NCBI RefSeq assembly: GCF_037975245.1
Contig: NC_092580.1
Span: 29,849,501 to 29,913,500, forward strand
Reading direction: 5' to 3'
Length of the DNA stretch: 64,000 nt
Source: Apostichopus japonicus
Lineage: Eukaryota; Echinodermata; Holothuroidea; Aspidochirotida; Stichopodidae
Below the pieces are notes generated by a model, which was not told the origin of the DNA, made no database searches, and saw only the letters and a list, made by a program, of their open reading frames with translations. Positions within the stretch are counted from its first letter, which is position 1; each line of letters starts with the position of its first letter. This document shows positions 43,863 through 56,844 of this stretch, in pieces. The position numbers were made by a program, and so were the translations under genes.

Positions 43863-43933
43863 ATGTGCTTATGGACTATAAAACGTATTGCTTGCTTCCT
43901 CCTGCTGGTCTTTCTAGTCAACGCATTTTCGGG
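43863..43933 (+). CDS. Signal-peptide exon of the predicted secreted protein
   Basis: Twenty-three codons plus GG ahead of a consensus GTAAGT donor. The strongest part of the prediction: the hydrophobic core and donor occur together, and the start is preceded by a hairpin (43836-43861). Confidence 0.45.
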
Positions 43934-46900
43934 GTAAGTTTATTCAACATTCTTAATATCGATCTATTTTCTAAGGGTTTTAATTATAATCTTCTTTTCG
44001 TGATAATTAAGTTCTGATAAATACATATTACAGTGTCAAATATGTGTCAGTGTTAATGTTATTGTGCTACACTGTGCATGTAGGGCTGTGTATATATATA
44101 TTCAGACATCGCACGATGGTAAGAAAGTATTACGCAACACTTGACTGTGTACAACAATCTATACCATTCAAAAATGGCAACTAAGTTAATTGCATGCTAG
44201 TTGGTAGGCTTACCAGCAGGCTGTTGACAACACCATGCCGTACAACCTAACACAATTGGTGCCAAAGGAATGGAGGGTGCAACAGTTGATGATTATACGG
44301 TACTGTACAAGACGGTGTACCGTGACTATGTCGCTATTTTCAGATTGATAGAGTGTTATAGAAACATTTTAATAACCTTCATATGCATAGGACATTGTAT
44401 ATTGTTTGTGTGGAGGAGTGTGTATGGGATGTGTTAAGTTTGGTAAGAGCGCGACTGGAATAAGTGTACACAAGGGAATGTGCGAATCATTATGATACCA
44501 GATTGGTGTAAGAGGATGGGAGAAGCAAATTAAAAGTAATATTAACTATATGTAATTAATTGTATTGTAAAGTCCAAAAAGATTTTAAAACCATTACATT
44601 AACTCAATATTGAAAGAGTAAGTATAAGAAAAACTAAAATACTTCTTTCTGTGGGTTGCTACACATTTTTCGCTTTTTATCACCTTTTTAACGGTACGGT
44701 AAGTCATGAAATTTTACGATAGAGCTCCACATCCACCCCCCCCCCCGGCGTCAAACCCCTCCCTATGCATAGTTTCAGGACGTTTAAGCTTTAAACTATA
44801 ACTTAATTTGGTTCATTTGCTACTTGATATGTTGAAAATGTCAACTTTTTAATTCATCTTGAAACTTATATTACCGTTTAATTGTTTAAGTACTCTTCTT
44901 AAACGAGCTGTTTGCAATTACAAAACAAACATCAACAACAACAAAAACCAGAAAAATCATTAATCATGAGTATGCGTTCACTTAAAATTCGGCTCCGAAA
45001 AAAAGTTTGTGCATTTCACCGAAATCACAAGAAAAAATATAGAACATCGTGGGTGGCTGACCAACTCTTGGACAGCTTTGTCCTACGATTTCTTTTAAAG
45101 GCCTATATACTTAATATATACAGCCTAATATATCGGAATCATTGTGCATCCTTGCTATATAGTATTGTAATAAGTACTTGCAAGTCTCGGAACATATTTG
45201 ACCGGGTTCCCCTAAACCACAAGGTATAGATATGTCAGAATACATCTAGCTAAAAGAAATTAGTGGGTATCCCCAAAAGACTGGATTCATCCCTTGCGAG
45301 GGAGTCCGCAAAAATAATAATAATAATAATAATAGTAGCCAAAGGGAAAATACACGCGGAGTGATTATTTACAAATGACATGTTATTGTAACTAACAGGT
45401 ATTGTCAGTCCGGAGGGAAGGATACACTTCCATGTACCGAAAAAAATATGAATTGTTATAATCAGATACAAGGGAGATGGTGCCATGCATGACCGTCCAC
45501 ACTGGTGTCGGGGATTTCACTGGAAAATAAAGTGGAGTCAAAGCAAGTCCAGAGGAATCCCTCACATCATCACCCCCTCCCCACATACACTACCACGTTG
45601 ACGCAATCTATCCCTTCTTGTTAGAGAACAATTTTCAATGTTTTGTCTTAGCGTCGGTGCTAAACAGATTTGCACGTCCACACGTATTGCAGGTTTGTTG
45701 GATAACAAAGATATTTGATGTTATTCCCAGATAGTAATGGAAGTTACGTTCGTTTCGCTATATAAGCTAAGCGAGACAAATTTTGTGATAAAGTTATCCG
45801 CAGAGCACACAAATGTTGCGTGTTTTTTGTTTATGATGGAGTTTAGAAAGATAACTGTAAGGTATAAGCCGAGGAGACTTTTAACAACTTCAATTGTAAG
45901 GTGTCGTACTTTTACCAGGAGGAGCATACAGGGTGGTTTTGAGTGGAGACGATGCGTTACGGCACAGTCGTTTTAAAGCAATGCCTTTTTGTGTCGCATA
46001 TTATTTGAAATACTATAGGGGTTACGGAACATGGGGACACGGTGGTGCGTTCTCCCCCCCCCCCCCATTCGATCCCTTCTTCCAGTTTCTTGAAAGTTCT
46101 CAGAAGGGTCCCTTTCGAAGTGCTTCTTAAGTGATAACAAAGTTTCCATTTCCATCCTTGTTTGAAATGAAAATGCCCTTTTGCTGGAAAGTAAGAAATT
46201 ATGTATTAAAACAGTGCTCTTTTGTCGAGAGACATTCAAATACTGAAATTCTTGGTATACGACATGCAAACAGGATCTATTTTGTCGGGAGGTCTTGAGG
46301 TATCTTTGTGATTTTGCCCCCTTAAATCATAGTAAAAGTGGCTCACTAATCTTCTTAGTTCCCCCCCGCTCCCCCCACCCACCCCCTCCCCCTTCAAACG
46401 AACACCCCACACAACTGGTATATACTTACTGTACGTAAGCAGTGCGTGTTGCTGTATGACATCATCGTTTCTAGCCCAATCTTCTTGAGAATAAGGAGGG
46501 GGATGAGTGGGGAGGGAAATGGGGGGGGGGGCAGGGGTGGGGGAGGTGTAAATACACTTATAAAGCATGTGACTTATTCTTGTGGGGTGGGTAAGATGAA
46601 TTTAATAAGTGACGATCACTTGTTTTATGTTACTAAGCACGGGTTCATAGGACAAAGTGCGATAGTAAAAGGGAAAATCCTCGCGAGTGTTTTTCAAAAT
46701 CCTATTAAGGCGCCCCTCTGAACATTAGAGCAAGGACAAGGGGGGGGGGGGAGGGGGTTAAATATGTACTTTGGGGGAGTTTGTATTATGGGCCTATACT
46801 TTGGGTATGATATTTTTCAACGTACCTGAAGCACAACACGCATATTGAACTTTCTAATCCCCCGTATAATGTAATATTTTCACTTATTGTCGCATGAGTA

Positions 46901-47079
46901 CGTACATCCTCAGTGTTCCCGCTTGCCGGGTACAAACTTTCACTGGTGGTCCGCAAGATAATTTAGTTTCTGCACCCCTGGTGAAAAGAATCTGTCGCGT
47001 GTTTCCCACTACAGATATTCCCTCGGCTCTTATGTCATATGAAAATTCATCCTACGTTCTAACAACTATCAGATACTAG
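43863..47079 (+). CDS. Predicted small secreted protein, two coding exons
   Basis: Exon 1 (43863-43933) encodes MCLWTIKRIACFLLLVFLVNAFS plus two bases, a textbook signal peptide (basic n-region, ACFLLLVFLV core, small residues at the cut), followed by donor GTAAGT. Exon 2 (46914-47079) follows acceptor CATCCTCAG, restores phase, and adds 54 residues to a TAG; total 78 aa. The mature part has two cysteines, a KR dibasic site (APLVKRICRV) and the segment IPSALMSYENSSYV. The C-terminal half weakly recalls the CR...P S...N..xV(I/L)TT part of glycoprotein-hormone alpha (GPA2), but most cystine-knot cysteines are missing, so that is speculation. It could be a peptide-hormone precursor, a decayed gene, or a chance pairing. 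Confidence 0.38.
43934..46913 (+). other. Putative intron of the secreted-protein gene
   Basis: 2,980 bp. Contains an (AAT)n run at 45312-45336 and poly-C/poly-G runs near 44735-44746, 46054-46067, 46520-46530 and 46741-46752. Additional exons cannot be excluded, but none is evident. Confidence 0.35.
46914..47079 (+). CDS. Second exon of the predicted secreted protein
   Basis: One base completes the split glycine codon. The frame then reads VPACRVQTFTGGPQDNLVSA to a TAG at 47077-47079. No clear AATAAA follows directly. Confidence 0.35.
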
Positions 47080-47369
47080 TTAATTACACGTTACCTCGAA
47101 ACAGACCTTTAGGCGTTTGTTATGTGTTCAAGTATCTGGATGCATATACGACGTAACATATAGTGCATAACGTCAGCATGTCAAACAACTTATACACTTG
47201 AGTGCAAAACATGATATTTTCTTCATTAATCTGCACACATCAGATTACAATTCTGGTGAAATTCAGCCAGCCTTTATATGCCTATCATTTATATATATAG
47301 TATGTACAATTGTACATGTATACCAACATCCAGTTGGGGCAATTATTTCTATACTGTATTTCACATCCC
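47080..47369. other. Intergenic, no gene seen
   Basis: AT-rich, with no recognisable element before the inverted repeat. Confidence 0.35.
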
Positions 47370-47500
47370 GCTTCAAAGCACTCATACTGACAGTTTGAAC
47401 AGTATGAATATCTTGTCTTCTATCAGATCAGGGCATACCACCTCACTGATTAGATAAAGGTTATGAACTATTCATACTGTCAGTACGAGTGCTTTGAAGC
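47370..47500. repeat. Inverted repeat, 25-bp arms
   Basis: GCTTCAAAGCACTCATACTG... (47370-47394) and its complement (47476-47500) differ at one base and enclose 81 bp. A second, inner complementary pair (ACAGTATGAATA near 47400 with TATTCATACTGT near 47469-47480) overlaps the right arm, so two alternative hairpins are possible. Confidence 0.75.
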
Positions 47501-47871
47501 ATTATATGAGAGGACAGCATAGAGTGGTATTAGCATCGTCCCAACTGGCCGTGTACCCAGCCTAACCTACTTTGCATATAAGAATCGGGACTGAAGTGTT
47601 TGTAAACCATTACATGAGAAAGTAACTGGTACCTGTGAGAAGTACAATACTGTGCATCGCTACGGTAACGGAACACACACATGTGTAGTACGAGAACAAC
47701 AAGAAACATCATTTCAAATCTAAACAAATCAATTTGGTATGAGTACGAGCATGCGTACAAGGCTCTTAACGCCAGTTCGAGTACCAATTCTAATTTTTCA
47801 AATACCGAGTACAAATCCTTGATGACGAGTATAGGCTATGCTAGAATATTAGTACCAAATCCTCACTATAT

Positions 47872-47930
47872 CAGGGGCGGATGCAGGATTTGTGACAGGG
47901 GGGGGGGTCTGACTGGTCCAGCCGCGCCTG
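47872..47930. repeat. MITE-like end fragment with poly-G
   Basis: Begins CAGGGGCGGATGCAGGATTT and ends GCCGCGCCTG, an imperfect inverted pair around a poly-G run. Same terminal style as the 48218-48472 element. No target duplication seen. Confidence 0.35.
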
Positions 47931-48217
47931 AACGTAAGACTATCTAATCGGAGCGCCACCATCGGTTGGCGCGGAGCGTACCAGAAAATTTTTGGCTTTA
48001 CAAACCCCCCAGATGGCCGGAAACGGCACTTCCCGAGTATTCTAAGCTGCATGTACCTAGCCTGAAAATATGGATCTCATGTCTGCAATTTCTCAATTGA
48101 TGAGCAAAAAACAATCTATGAAATATGGTAATACATATCAGATGAGTTGAGATGATACAAAAATCATAATGCCTTTAGCCCCCAATCCCCCTCCCGTTCC
48201 GTCACCACTGTTTGATG

Positions 48218-48472
48218 CAGGGCCGGATCCAGGATTCTGGAAGGGTGAGGGGTTTGGCCTCCAGTGATCCTAGGGTCTAAGGGGAGTGGGTTTCACTCTA
48301 TCCATTGTGAAATTTTTGAATATTTAAGTACCACAGGGAACCCCCTTCAATTTAGCCATGCAAATCACCTCTCTTTTTTTTTCTCTTTTTTTTCTCTTTT
48401 TTTATTTTATTTTTTTGGCCAAGAGCAGGAGGGGTCCGGACCCCCTGGACCCCTCCTCTGGATCCGCGCCTG
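48218..48472. mobile_element. MITE-like element with CAGG..CGGATCCAG ends
   Basis: Left end CAGGGCCGGATCCAGG, right end CTGGATCCGCGCCTG, imperfect inverted repeats about 15 bp long. The interior has a T-rich block and a self-complementary GGGGTCCGGACCCC. No matching 8-bp flanks, so an old or truncated copy. Confidence 0.5.
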
Positions 48473-48492
48473 AATATGCCTTTGTCATATAG

Positions 48493-48839
48493 CAGGGTTA
48501 TAGCTAGGAGATTGTGAGTGCTGGTTAAATAAATTTGCGAAGCGTAGCGAGCGTAGCGAGCGAAGCTTTCGCATCTCACGGCCGGGGGTCCAGGGGCCCG
48601 CTTAAGGGTGATTTTTGCTACTTTTCAGATTTACAATTGGTAAATAACAGAAAAAGGTGACGTTATTATCATGTTTTACGGCAAGGGAAAGATAAATTTG
48701 TTACTTTTGTTGTATTTCACAAGCATTTTACTATTTTTTTGTGCCGGCCGGTGGACTGTTTATTCACTTCCAATGCCGGCCTGCAGGCGTAAGTGGCGGT
48801 TACCACCGGCCGCCGCCGGCCGGCGTGGCTATAACCCTG
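48493..48839. mobile_element. hAT-type MITE, 347 bp, with 8-bp target duplication
   Basis: Perfect 12-bp terminal inverted repeats CAGGGTTATAGC / GCTATAACCCTG, flanked on both sides by TCATATAG (48485-48492 and 48840-48847). An 8-bp duplication and CAGGG ends define hAT elements. It is far too short for a transposase. Subterminal repeats include GCGAAGCGTAGCGAGC near the left and GCCGGCCGG blocks near the right. Confidence 0.88.
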
Positions 48840-48847
48840 TCATATAG

Positions 48848-51800
48848 TTATTATATACCTGGCTAACTAGCTAACCCATCTATATTTTCTTTGTGGTGAT
48901 CCAAATAAATAATTGTTGACTCCTCCTATACAAGAGTAGGCCTACTAAATTATTTGTAATTTAACTAGAGAACGGGAGAATGGGGTTGGTTAGGGGGAGG
49001 GGAGGGGGTGATAAGATCCCTCAATGTAAAATGTTTGGATGACGGGAATCGCAGCTAATATGTTGACTAAATTTGCTTGACTTTATGAATTTAATTTACA
49101 ATTCTAATTCAGATGAACATTTTCGAATAGTTTTGGACGTACTAAGGCCTTTGAAGTATTAAGACTGAAATATAAAGCAGGGAAACACTGTCCTCAGCAA
49201 GTTTTCAATGTAGCCTAAAATACGTAGTAAAAATGTAAGCTCCGTAAAAAAGACATACAAAGCAAATTCAATACAAGGAACCCCCTCCTCGCCCATCCAT
49301 TACCTCTACCACCATCGATCATCTACCGAACTCTTTGTATTTTAGGTGAGGGGGGGGGGGGGGATACTCCTCTTAGCCACCGACGATTGTAAATATCCAT
49401 TCGGGATGACGTAATCACAATTCTTTCTTTTCATATTTTTATGCTCCAAAATATGCTAGAAGGTCTATAAATATGGTCACCCTATACTCAATTGTTTTTC
49501 ATGTAACTGAAGAATTATGACGGCACCTTCTCGCATTGTTTGACGTCACCATGGAGCTACTATTATTAAGGATCAATCGGCTTGAACGAAAATGAGAAAT
49601 ATTTTGATGCTCCCCTGTGTCTGGGAACAGTATATTCAGGTGAAATTTGGGTCAGTTTTTACATTGTTCAATTTCAGGACCCACCACTTATTATGGGGTG
49701 ATCAAATGTCAACCACAAGCATCACAGAAAATTTTCCAAATTATTTTTCATTTTCGGTAAATGATAAATATTTAAGACATGTAACTGTTTAGCGTGACGG
49801 ATCATCCAATAGGCACAGCGGGTACAAAACATGTTCAGTTACGAAGGAAGGACTCTATTATATGCTATGAACAATTCTTATAGGGGTTCATATACGACAG
49901 ATAATTCGAGCAATACGCAATAGCGTCACATTATGTTTTTCTTTTTTATGAGTTCATCTAAATATGTCAAATGCCATGGAGTGATCACGTAGGGGTAAAT
50001 AGTAAAATAATTCCATAGACTGGCATGAACCTCTGATATTCAAATCATCTCAATAAAGTTTCTCCGACCGACACTGCAGGTTGGTTTTTCTTGGTAGATT
50101 TTACCCGTATTAAACCTATTTTGTGTATCGGTTATTCTGATACAGAAATATTGACACTGAAGAAAAAAGTATGATGCGTCTTTTTTTTTGTCCCGTCAGT
50201 GAACCTCCTTAACCGAATCATATTAATACCAAGCAAAAGGTGCCATGTTCAAACGGAGAGGGTAGACAGCGCACAGTGGCAGAGGTGAATCTCTTCTGCG
50301 CGATGTGGGTAGTCTATTGTGTCGGTGCATTCAATGTAACTATGGAAACAGATAAACAATGAATGAAAAGTCACTTCACTGAAGCTGAATCTTCCAGTCA
50401 ACCTTGACCAGACCTTAAACGATTGATGAGCTGCTCCGGCATTGTTGACTAAAAAGTGAAACATTATTGACAGGGAAGTGTCCCTAAAACACCAACAACA
50501 AGAAAAGAAAAAACTTCTTGGCTTAATAAAGTAGCTACATATTTACAATCACATGCGTATATCACCGAAACATATATATGGTATACTTGAAAATATATCT
50601 TTTACATGTTGCCGAACGAGAAAGAGAAGGAGGGGAGGGGTGGAGAAGAGATAAAGTGAGAGAGTAAGACATTGAAGGGTGGGGGGGGGGATGTGTTGTC
50701 CAATACCTGTTATGCGAAGAGACAGTGACATCTTTCGTGGTAATTTGCGGATCCCTGCAGCACCTCCGGAGGGTCAGACACAAATTTGTATTTTCCTTAC
50801 TCTTAGTTAACCCAATCTAATAAATAAGTATTTGGTATTCGACGGTGAAATACAGACAATGCTCATACCTCACCCACTCCACTCCACCCCTCCCTTACCC
50901 CTCTCCTCTCATCACCTCTACCGGAGGTTCTATCATCTTTACTTTCTACGCTCGTCGTGGTCCTTAACTTAATTTACTGCGAAGTGTTGATATTAATCTA
51001 TCACAAGGCTGACAACTGTTTTACCATACTTCTTTCACTTCATATGATATATGTCCACCCCCCCTCCCCCCCCCCCTCCCTCGACAAAGACACACACTTT
51101 CGTCCCCATGCACTAACCATAAGACTTACGAGTAAATTTCAACAATGCATGTAGATGGTACTTTTGACCCAATATATTCAAGTGAATCATTAATTCGGAA
51201 AACTCGGCATCGTGGCCGAGAACACAATTTCTTCTGCTCTTAGGTATCCATTACGGCCGTGTACAAAAGTATACGTTACTTGTTGTGATAGTGACCAGTA
51301 TTGAGGCTAGCGAAAAATCCCTAATTTTGGGCATTACTTGCGTCTCCTGCTCGTGAAATAAGCCATAACTTTTACACTCTGTATGAAGGACCTTTAAGTT
51401 TTAACACCGTATTGTTTTACCTGACTTTGTTACATTATTGTTTGTAAGTATGACTTGCGTGTAAAGCTACCCCTGTATATTGCCCGATTGTATATCAGTT
51501 ACTTCAGACATGTTGTAAACACGCTCCACGGGGTTTTTCTACGAAAAGCAACTGCGTTTGGCAGCCAACTTAGTTTCGACAAAGTCATTTGTAAATGCCT
51601 CCCTCTACAACTTTGTGCAGTCGCGCACCACCACCACCACAACTTGTTCCATTGACTGACACATGAGATTCGCCACTTTCCAAGACCATTAAACCATATA
51701 GAAGCTTTTAAAATGGCATATCCTTCCTACCACATAACACATAAAACAAATAAAAAAGAAATCCCCCCCCCCAAAAAAAAATCAAAAAAAGGGGAGAACT

Positions 51801-53504
51801 TTCGTCTGTAGTCTAGGTTGTACCACACATACATACTATACATTTATGAACTGTACACTTTTCTTTATTAGGCCTAAACATCATTAACACATCATTAGTG
51901 TAACATCGGTCTATCTTTCCAACAAGTTGATAAAAAAAAAATAATAAACCTTTGGCAAACTAATGCCTCCTTTGACAGAGAGGATCCGCCCTATCAATTT
52001 CAGCACATCGCATTCACATGTGTTCAATGAGGCAGTTAAATGTACCAATGAGAGGAAATGGTGTAAATACTGGTTAGAGTAGATATAAGAATGAGCGCGT
52101 ATCATTTGTCTTTAGCATATTTGGGGGTTGAACTGACGTGGGTGGAGGCAGGGGCGGGGGCGGTGGACTATATATTAGCGGTAAGGTTTACTTGAAAATA
52201 AGCCATAAATTAATAGCAGCGTACATAACCACGTGACACTCAACTGTATAATATCATATTCATATATTATATACATAGATGTGTATTCCGTGGTCTGAAT
52301 TATAACACTGGTTGACGTAAGAATTGTGACAGCAATCGTTACCAAGGTGGGTTTTTTTTTATATATATATATTTTTTTTTATAAACTAGACCATGTTCGT
52401 GTCACTGAAACATATCAAATTATCTTGATAGAATAGCTAGAAGGGACAGGTTCCTGGCCTTAGTACTAACAGGGTTAATTCTAAGGAATGTATTGCACAT
52501 TTATCAACAATTTTGAGGGATAAAACTGTCATTTCTCCAGAGACAACTAAATTAACACTATAACGAACATGAAACGTATCGAGGTGAAGAGGGGAAACAA
52601 TCTCAGTCGTTGGTTCACCACGTGACTTTAGCTCAACATGACTGTTATCAAATCATTAGCGTGGTTATGCACCACCTGACTTATAGCTCAATACGAATAT
52701 AAGCAAATCACCCGCATGATAACTTTTATGAATCAATGTATTGTTTGGACATCGGTAACAGCTGTGTTCCCTACCTTTGATTTCCATATTGCACAAATCT
52801 AACTGCGAAATGTACGTGCTTTTTTGGTGGCTCCTATATACAGAGAGGTTTCCCACAAATTTCATTTAAAATGTTTTTTTTTCTGACTGTCTCAGTAGCC
52901 TATATAGGCCCTTAAAATTGTCAGATATTTCCCACTCTTCAATGGCCAGAAAAAAAATGTGGGTAATGCTGAGCCTATATATGTAAAAAGTAGAGGCTAA
53001 GAATACGCTTGTAATTTGGTCATTTCGAGCAAAACAGACGCGGTTTTAGACGAAAAGTTGCAAAAGTTTTTAGTCCTTTAAAGTTTCCCCACAAATGGAG
53101 GAGGAGGGGAGTCACTTAGAGGGTGCATATAATGTCTCAATGTGGTTTGTCATGCCGCGCCCCCCCCCCCCCCCAAAAGAGCATAGACTTAAAGTTACCT
53201 TAATTTCTCATATTTAATATGTACAAAGGCAATCACAGACTAAAAACCATTGCTCATTTTCGTCTGCCTCTGAAGATTATCATTGAGGATCGAAACTAAT
53301 GTAAGGTCCATCATGAAGAGTGGCCTGCGCAAATGGAGGGGGGGGGACCTTGCATCATCAGTCGGGGGAATGGTTCAGTTGTCGCACTGTTTACATTCAT
53401 ACGGTGACGAACTCCGCCGGGTGTACCCATATTCAACTTCACACTAAACGTCAAGAGTATTTGTAAGCACAACCTTTTGCGTAGACATTGTTATATACCT
53501 AATG
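48848..53504. other. Gene-poor, G/C-run-rich stretch
   Basis: No supported gene. Poly-G/poly-C runs near 49350-49364, 50681-50690, 51058-51076 and 53159-53174. A short minus-strand segment at 50415-50449 reads VNNAGAAHQSFK, like a dehydrogenase motif, without supporting exons. A GAAGATTATC...GATCGAAAC motif lies at 53266-53296. Confidence 0.4.
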
Positions 53505-53728
53505 TATAGTCTATATATGCATTAGAATGCACCGTTTAAACGTCCGATTTCTTTTTTGAGGAGGACCCTCACATCCCCTACTCGGGAGTCCGTTCCAACG
53601 ACCACAGGGCCATGCAATCTCCTTTACAAAAGCATTCGTTCGCTCCTGGTCCTTCCATACCGGCTCATGCCCCTATCAAAATCAGTCGAGGGGAATATAA
53701 AATTTACTATCCCCTCCCCCTCCCCACC
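53505..53728. repeat. Dispersed repeat family, copy 2
   Basis: Collinear with 39770-39997; see that entry. It ends in CCCCTCCCCCTCCCC. Confidence 0.65.
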
Positions 53729-55559
53729 AATCTTCGAAATCTTGTGCTAGGTACTGAACATGCATACCTGTTCAGCATCTCGTGGGACAGATTCTGGGGC
53801 GGACTGACCTGTCGGTCACTCAGGCAGTGCCTGACATCCCAGAGCAATAGAGGGGGAGGGGGGTCACCAGCCTCCATTTCCTCCTATAATCGAATCTGAT
53901 ATTCAGTAAGTTCGAGGATGAGGGAGGTATCTTCAATATTGTGGGCTTCATCCATATTAGATTGGTAGCATTCAGAAGTGGGTTTATTCTCAACACTTTA
54001 TCTTATGAAGGGGTCAAGCACCACCTCACTCTCTTATTATGGGCTGTACCGCTGGTGGGGGGGGGGGGCGCAATAGCCGCTTTTGCCCGGGATGCAGATC
54101 ACCAATAGTCCATCCCTGTGCAGATCTGTTCCCAGTATTTGAACATTATAGCATTTTACTTGATAGCTTGTGCAAAATGTTTATTGAATATTCGGGTGAG
54201 AATGATGTCCTCGCAGTTGGATACATTATTTGTAATAACCAGTTGCATTTAGTATTGTATTTGTAGCTACAATTTATGTGTGAAATGCCTTGTGGTGTAG
54301 GATACAAAACTCTAAAACAGAGTACTGCACACATACAAACTATATATGCCTGCATAGTCATTGGCAGCATGACAACAATATGGAAACCATTCGCGGTATT
54401 TATGTCCATAAGTCTTGTTACGCAAATCTACAAGGTAAAATAACACAGATATATTACTACTTCTACTACACGGTAAGGATCTAGGCCAATGGGCCAAAGG
54501 TTTAATTGTTTAATAAAAGATACCCAATTACAGTGAAAACAACATAACAACAGCAAGAGTTGTCTGTTGTCTTGAATTAGTTATCCACTCATGTAGAACT
54601 ATGTGCGTCATAAAGTTAAATTCGATGCTCTTTAAGCGGTAAGTTGATCAGTTCTTCTGTGAGATGAGATTTTATGTTTTCTCTTAAAGAAAAACGAAAG
54701 ATACTGCTCTCATCTTTAATTTGTAAACTCCGTTCTTCTTCTGTTTCATGAAACATTACTTTGTTTTTTTCATGGACAACTAAGAACTTCATGACATGTC
54801 ATCAACAATTTGATCCGAAAAGTTAGAAAGACAAAGTGGCTATTGTTTTCGTGTACAGTGTATATACTCATTCTTGCTTTTTACAAGAAGTACAAAAAAA
54901 TTTGAGCAAGGCTGGTGATCCTTTTATGATTGTGGTATCATGCGTGGAAAGGTCACGTGGTTGTCTGGTTTACAATAGACCCAACAGTTGAAACAGTGAA
55001 ATATACCTCCACTGTGAGGACAATACGTTTCATGTAATTCAGGAGATAGTAAAAGAGAAAAGAAATTCGATTCCGGTTGTCTCGTGGAACAATTGTGACA
55101 TTCAACATTCTCACCAAGAAAAAAGAAAGTAATATATCTGCATGATTGTGAAATACAGCCACGTAGTGAGTGGAAGAGGGATTCTGACGGTAAAGATCCC
55201 AGCTCGTCTCTCCCCCCCCCTTCCCCTTGACAACACCAAACAAACGTAAAGGAGCCTCTGAAATGCTCCGCAACAGGTGATAGATTAAGGACAGATTATC
55301 ACAGGCCATAAGTGTCCCAACTTTGTTAGTAAAAATATAACATGTTATTGAAAAGTACAAATTTGCCTGTTAATAACAGCACAATAACATTGGGAGTCAA
55401 GCTGGCGAATGAAGTCCCCATCAGTTATTATTTATAGTGTGGTATCAATAGTAAATTACTATAGAAAAATTACACAAGGCGTATAAATATAATTGAGATC
55501 CGTGCAGTTCGCATCACGGTACATCCTAAGACATATGTATAACCTAGGCAAAAAATCGT
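53729..55559. other. Intergenic, no gene seen
   Basis: Contains a poly-G run at 54056-54068 and a minus-strand open frame (54953-55360) without recognisable domain or splice support. Confidence 0.4.
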
Positions 55560-55995
55560 ATCAGATGACCGGTCTATTGTGATATAACAAAACACTTTCT
55601 GCTGTGATATCCTAATATAGTGTCTGCTGTCATATCTGAATAAACTTATTGACGTGCGATATCAGAATATACTTTCTGATATCTGCTATGATATGAGAAA
55701 ACACATTCTGTCGTAATCTCATAATATAGTGTCTGTTGTGATATCAGAAGATAGTTTCTGCCGTGATATAAGAAGTACAGTCTCTTATGATATGAGAAAA
55801 CACTTTCCGTTGTGGCATCAGAATAGTTGTGATACCAGATTATATAGTTATGTTGTGATATTATGATCTACTTTCTAACTCTCTGTCGTGAGATATTAGA
55901 ATCAGCCGTAATTTCTTCGATGACATAAAGAATATAGTTTCTTTTGTGACCTCAAAACCTAGTTTCCGTCATATCAGAATACGCATTTTCTGTTC
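55560..55995. repeat. Degenerate ~35-bp tandem array
   Basis: About a dozen diverged units built on TTTCTG(T/C)(T/C)GTGATATCAGAATATA(G/C), alternating with GATATGAGAAAACAC variants. Old array, ending near a poly-G run at 56014-56028. Confidence 0.8.
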
Positions 55996-56844
55996 GAAGG
56001 GATCTAATGTGGCGGGGGGGGGGGGGGGGTGAGGGGCACCACGCATCAGCTGCAAACTTATCCAGTTACTTTAAGTGTTTGACCTTCGTATCCCTTCATC
56101 CTCGCCCGTCAGTTTGACCGACGTAAACCTTTGACGGTTCCGTAATCCGGACCCACCGCGGATAATCATCGGTGTAGTCCATTCTTCGGTGGGATCAGCG
56201 CGTCGCTCTGCTAATTTCTTCACGTCCGTTCCTATTCTCATCAGATGATACTATTAACAGCACTTAAACATTTTGTAAATGGTTTCATAGCCTACTGAAG
56301 GTCTGAAACCCTATTTAGTTGGTCAAGTTTAGAGAAACCCCATATGGATGGTTTCAAACCAATAATTATTTCACAACAATTACAACAGCGAAAACTGATT
56401 GGCCCGTAAGTATAGGAGGCCAAACCCGTCAGGGGGGCTCTGGTACTTATGTTATGTACCTTTCACCGTGTGGTGCTAACAACGCAGTGCGCTTTCAAGG
56501 TAAAGATTTATAGCGTGTAAAGGATTTCTTTATATCATTCATTACAAATGCCGGGAAGATTTGAAAAAAAAAATTAAATTTATTTGTTTACATTGGCAAA
56601 TAACACTTTACCAAAGAAAATAAACAGAGGGACCAGTGCATTAAAAAAATTTCCCCCAAAAAAAATTCAAGCAATTTTTTTTATTTGTAATGTCCATTAC
56701 ACATCACTTGTTTAAATCATTCAGAAACATTGTATTGAATGATATGTCATATCCATATTTCAACAAAAAATATTCTTATTCCTAAAAATAAATCTTACTT
56801 TGAAACAATGCTTTCTCAAATTATAGTCTAATATATAAAAGTAA
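55996..56844. other. Intergenic, no gene seen
   Basis: Starts with a G15-class run, then unique AT-rich DNA. Nothing recognised. Confidence 0.35.

Noticed and set aside
54953-55360. 135-codon minus-strand frame
   Set aside because: No domain or homologous feature; about one frame this long is expected by chance.
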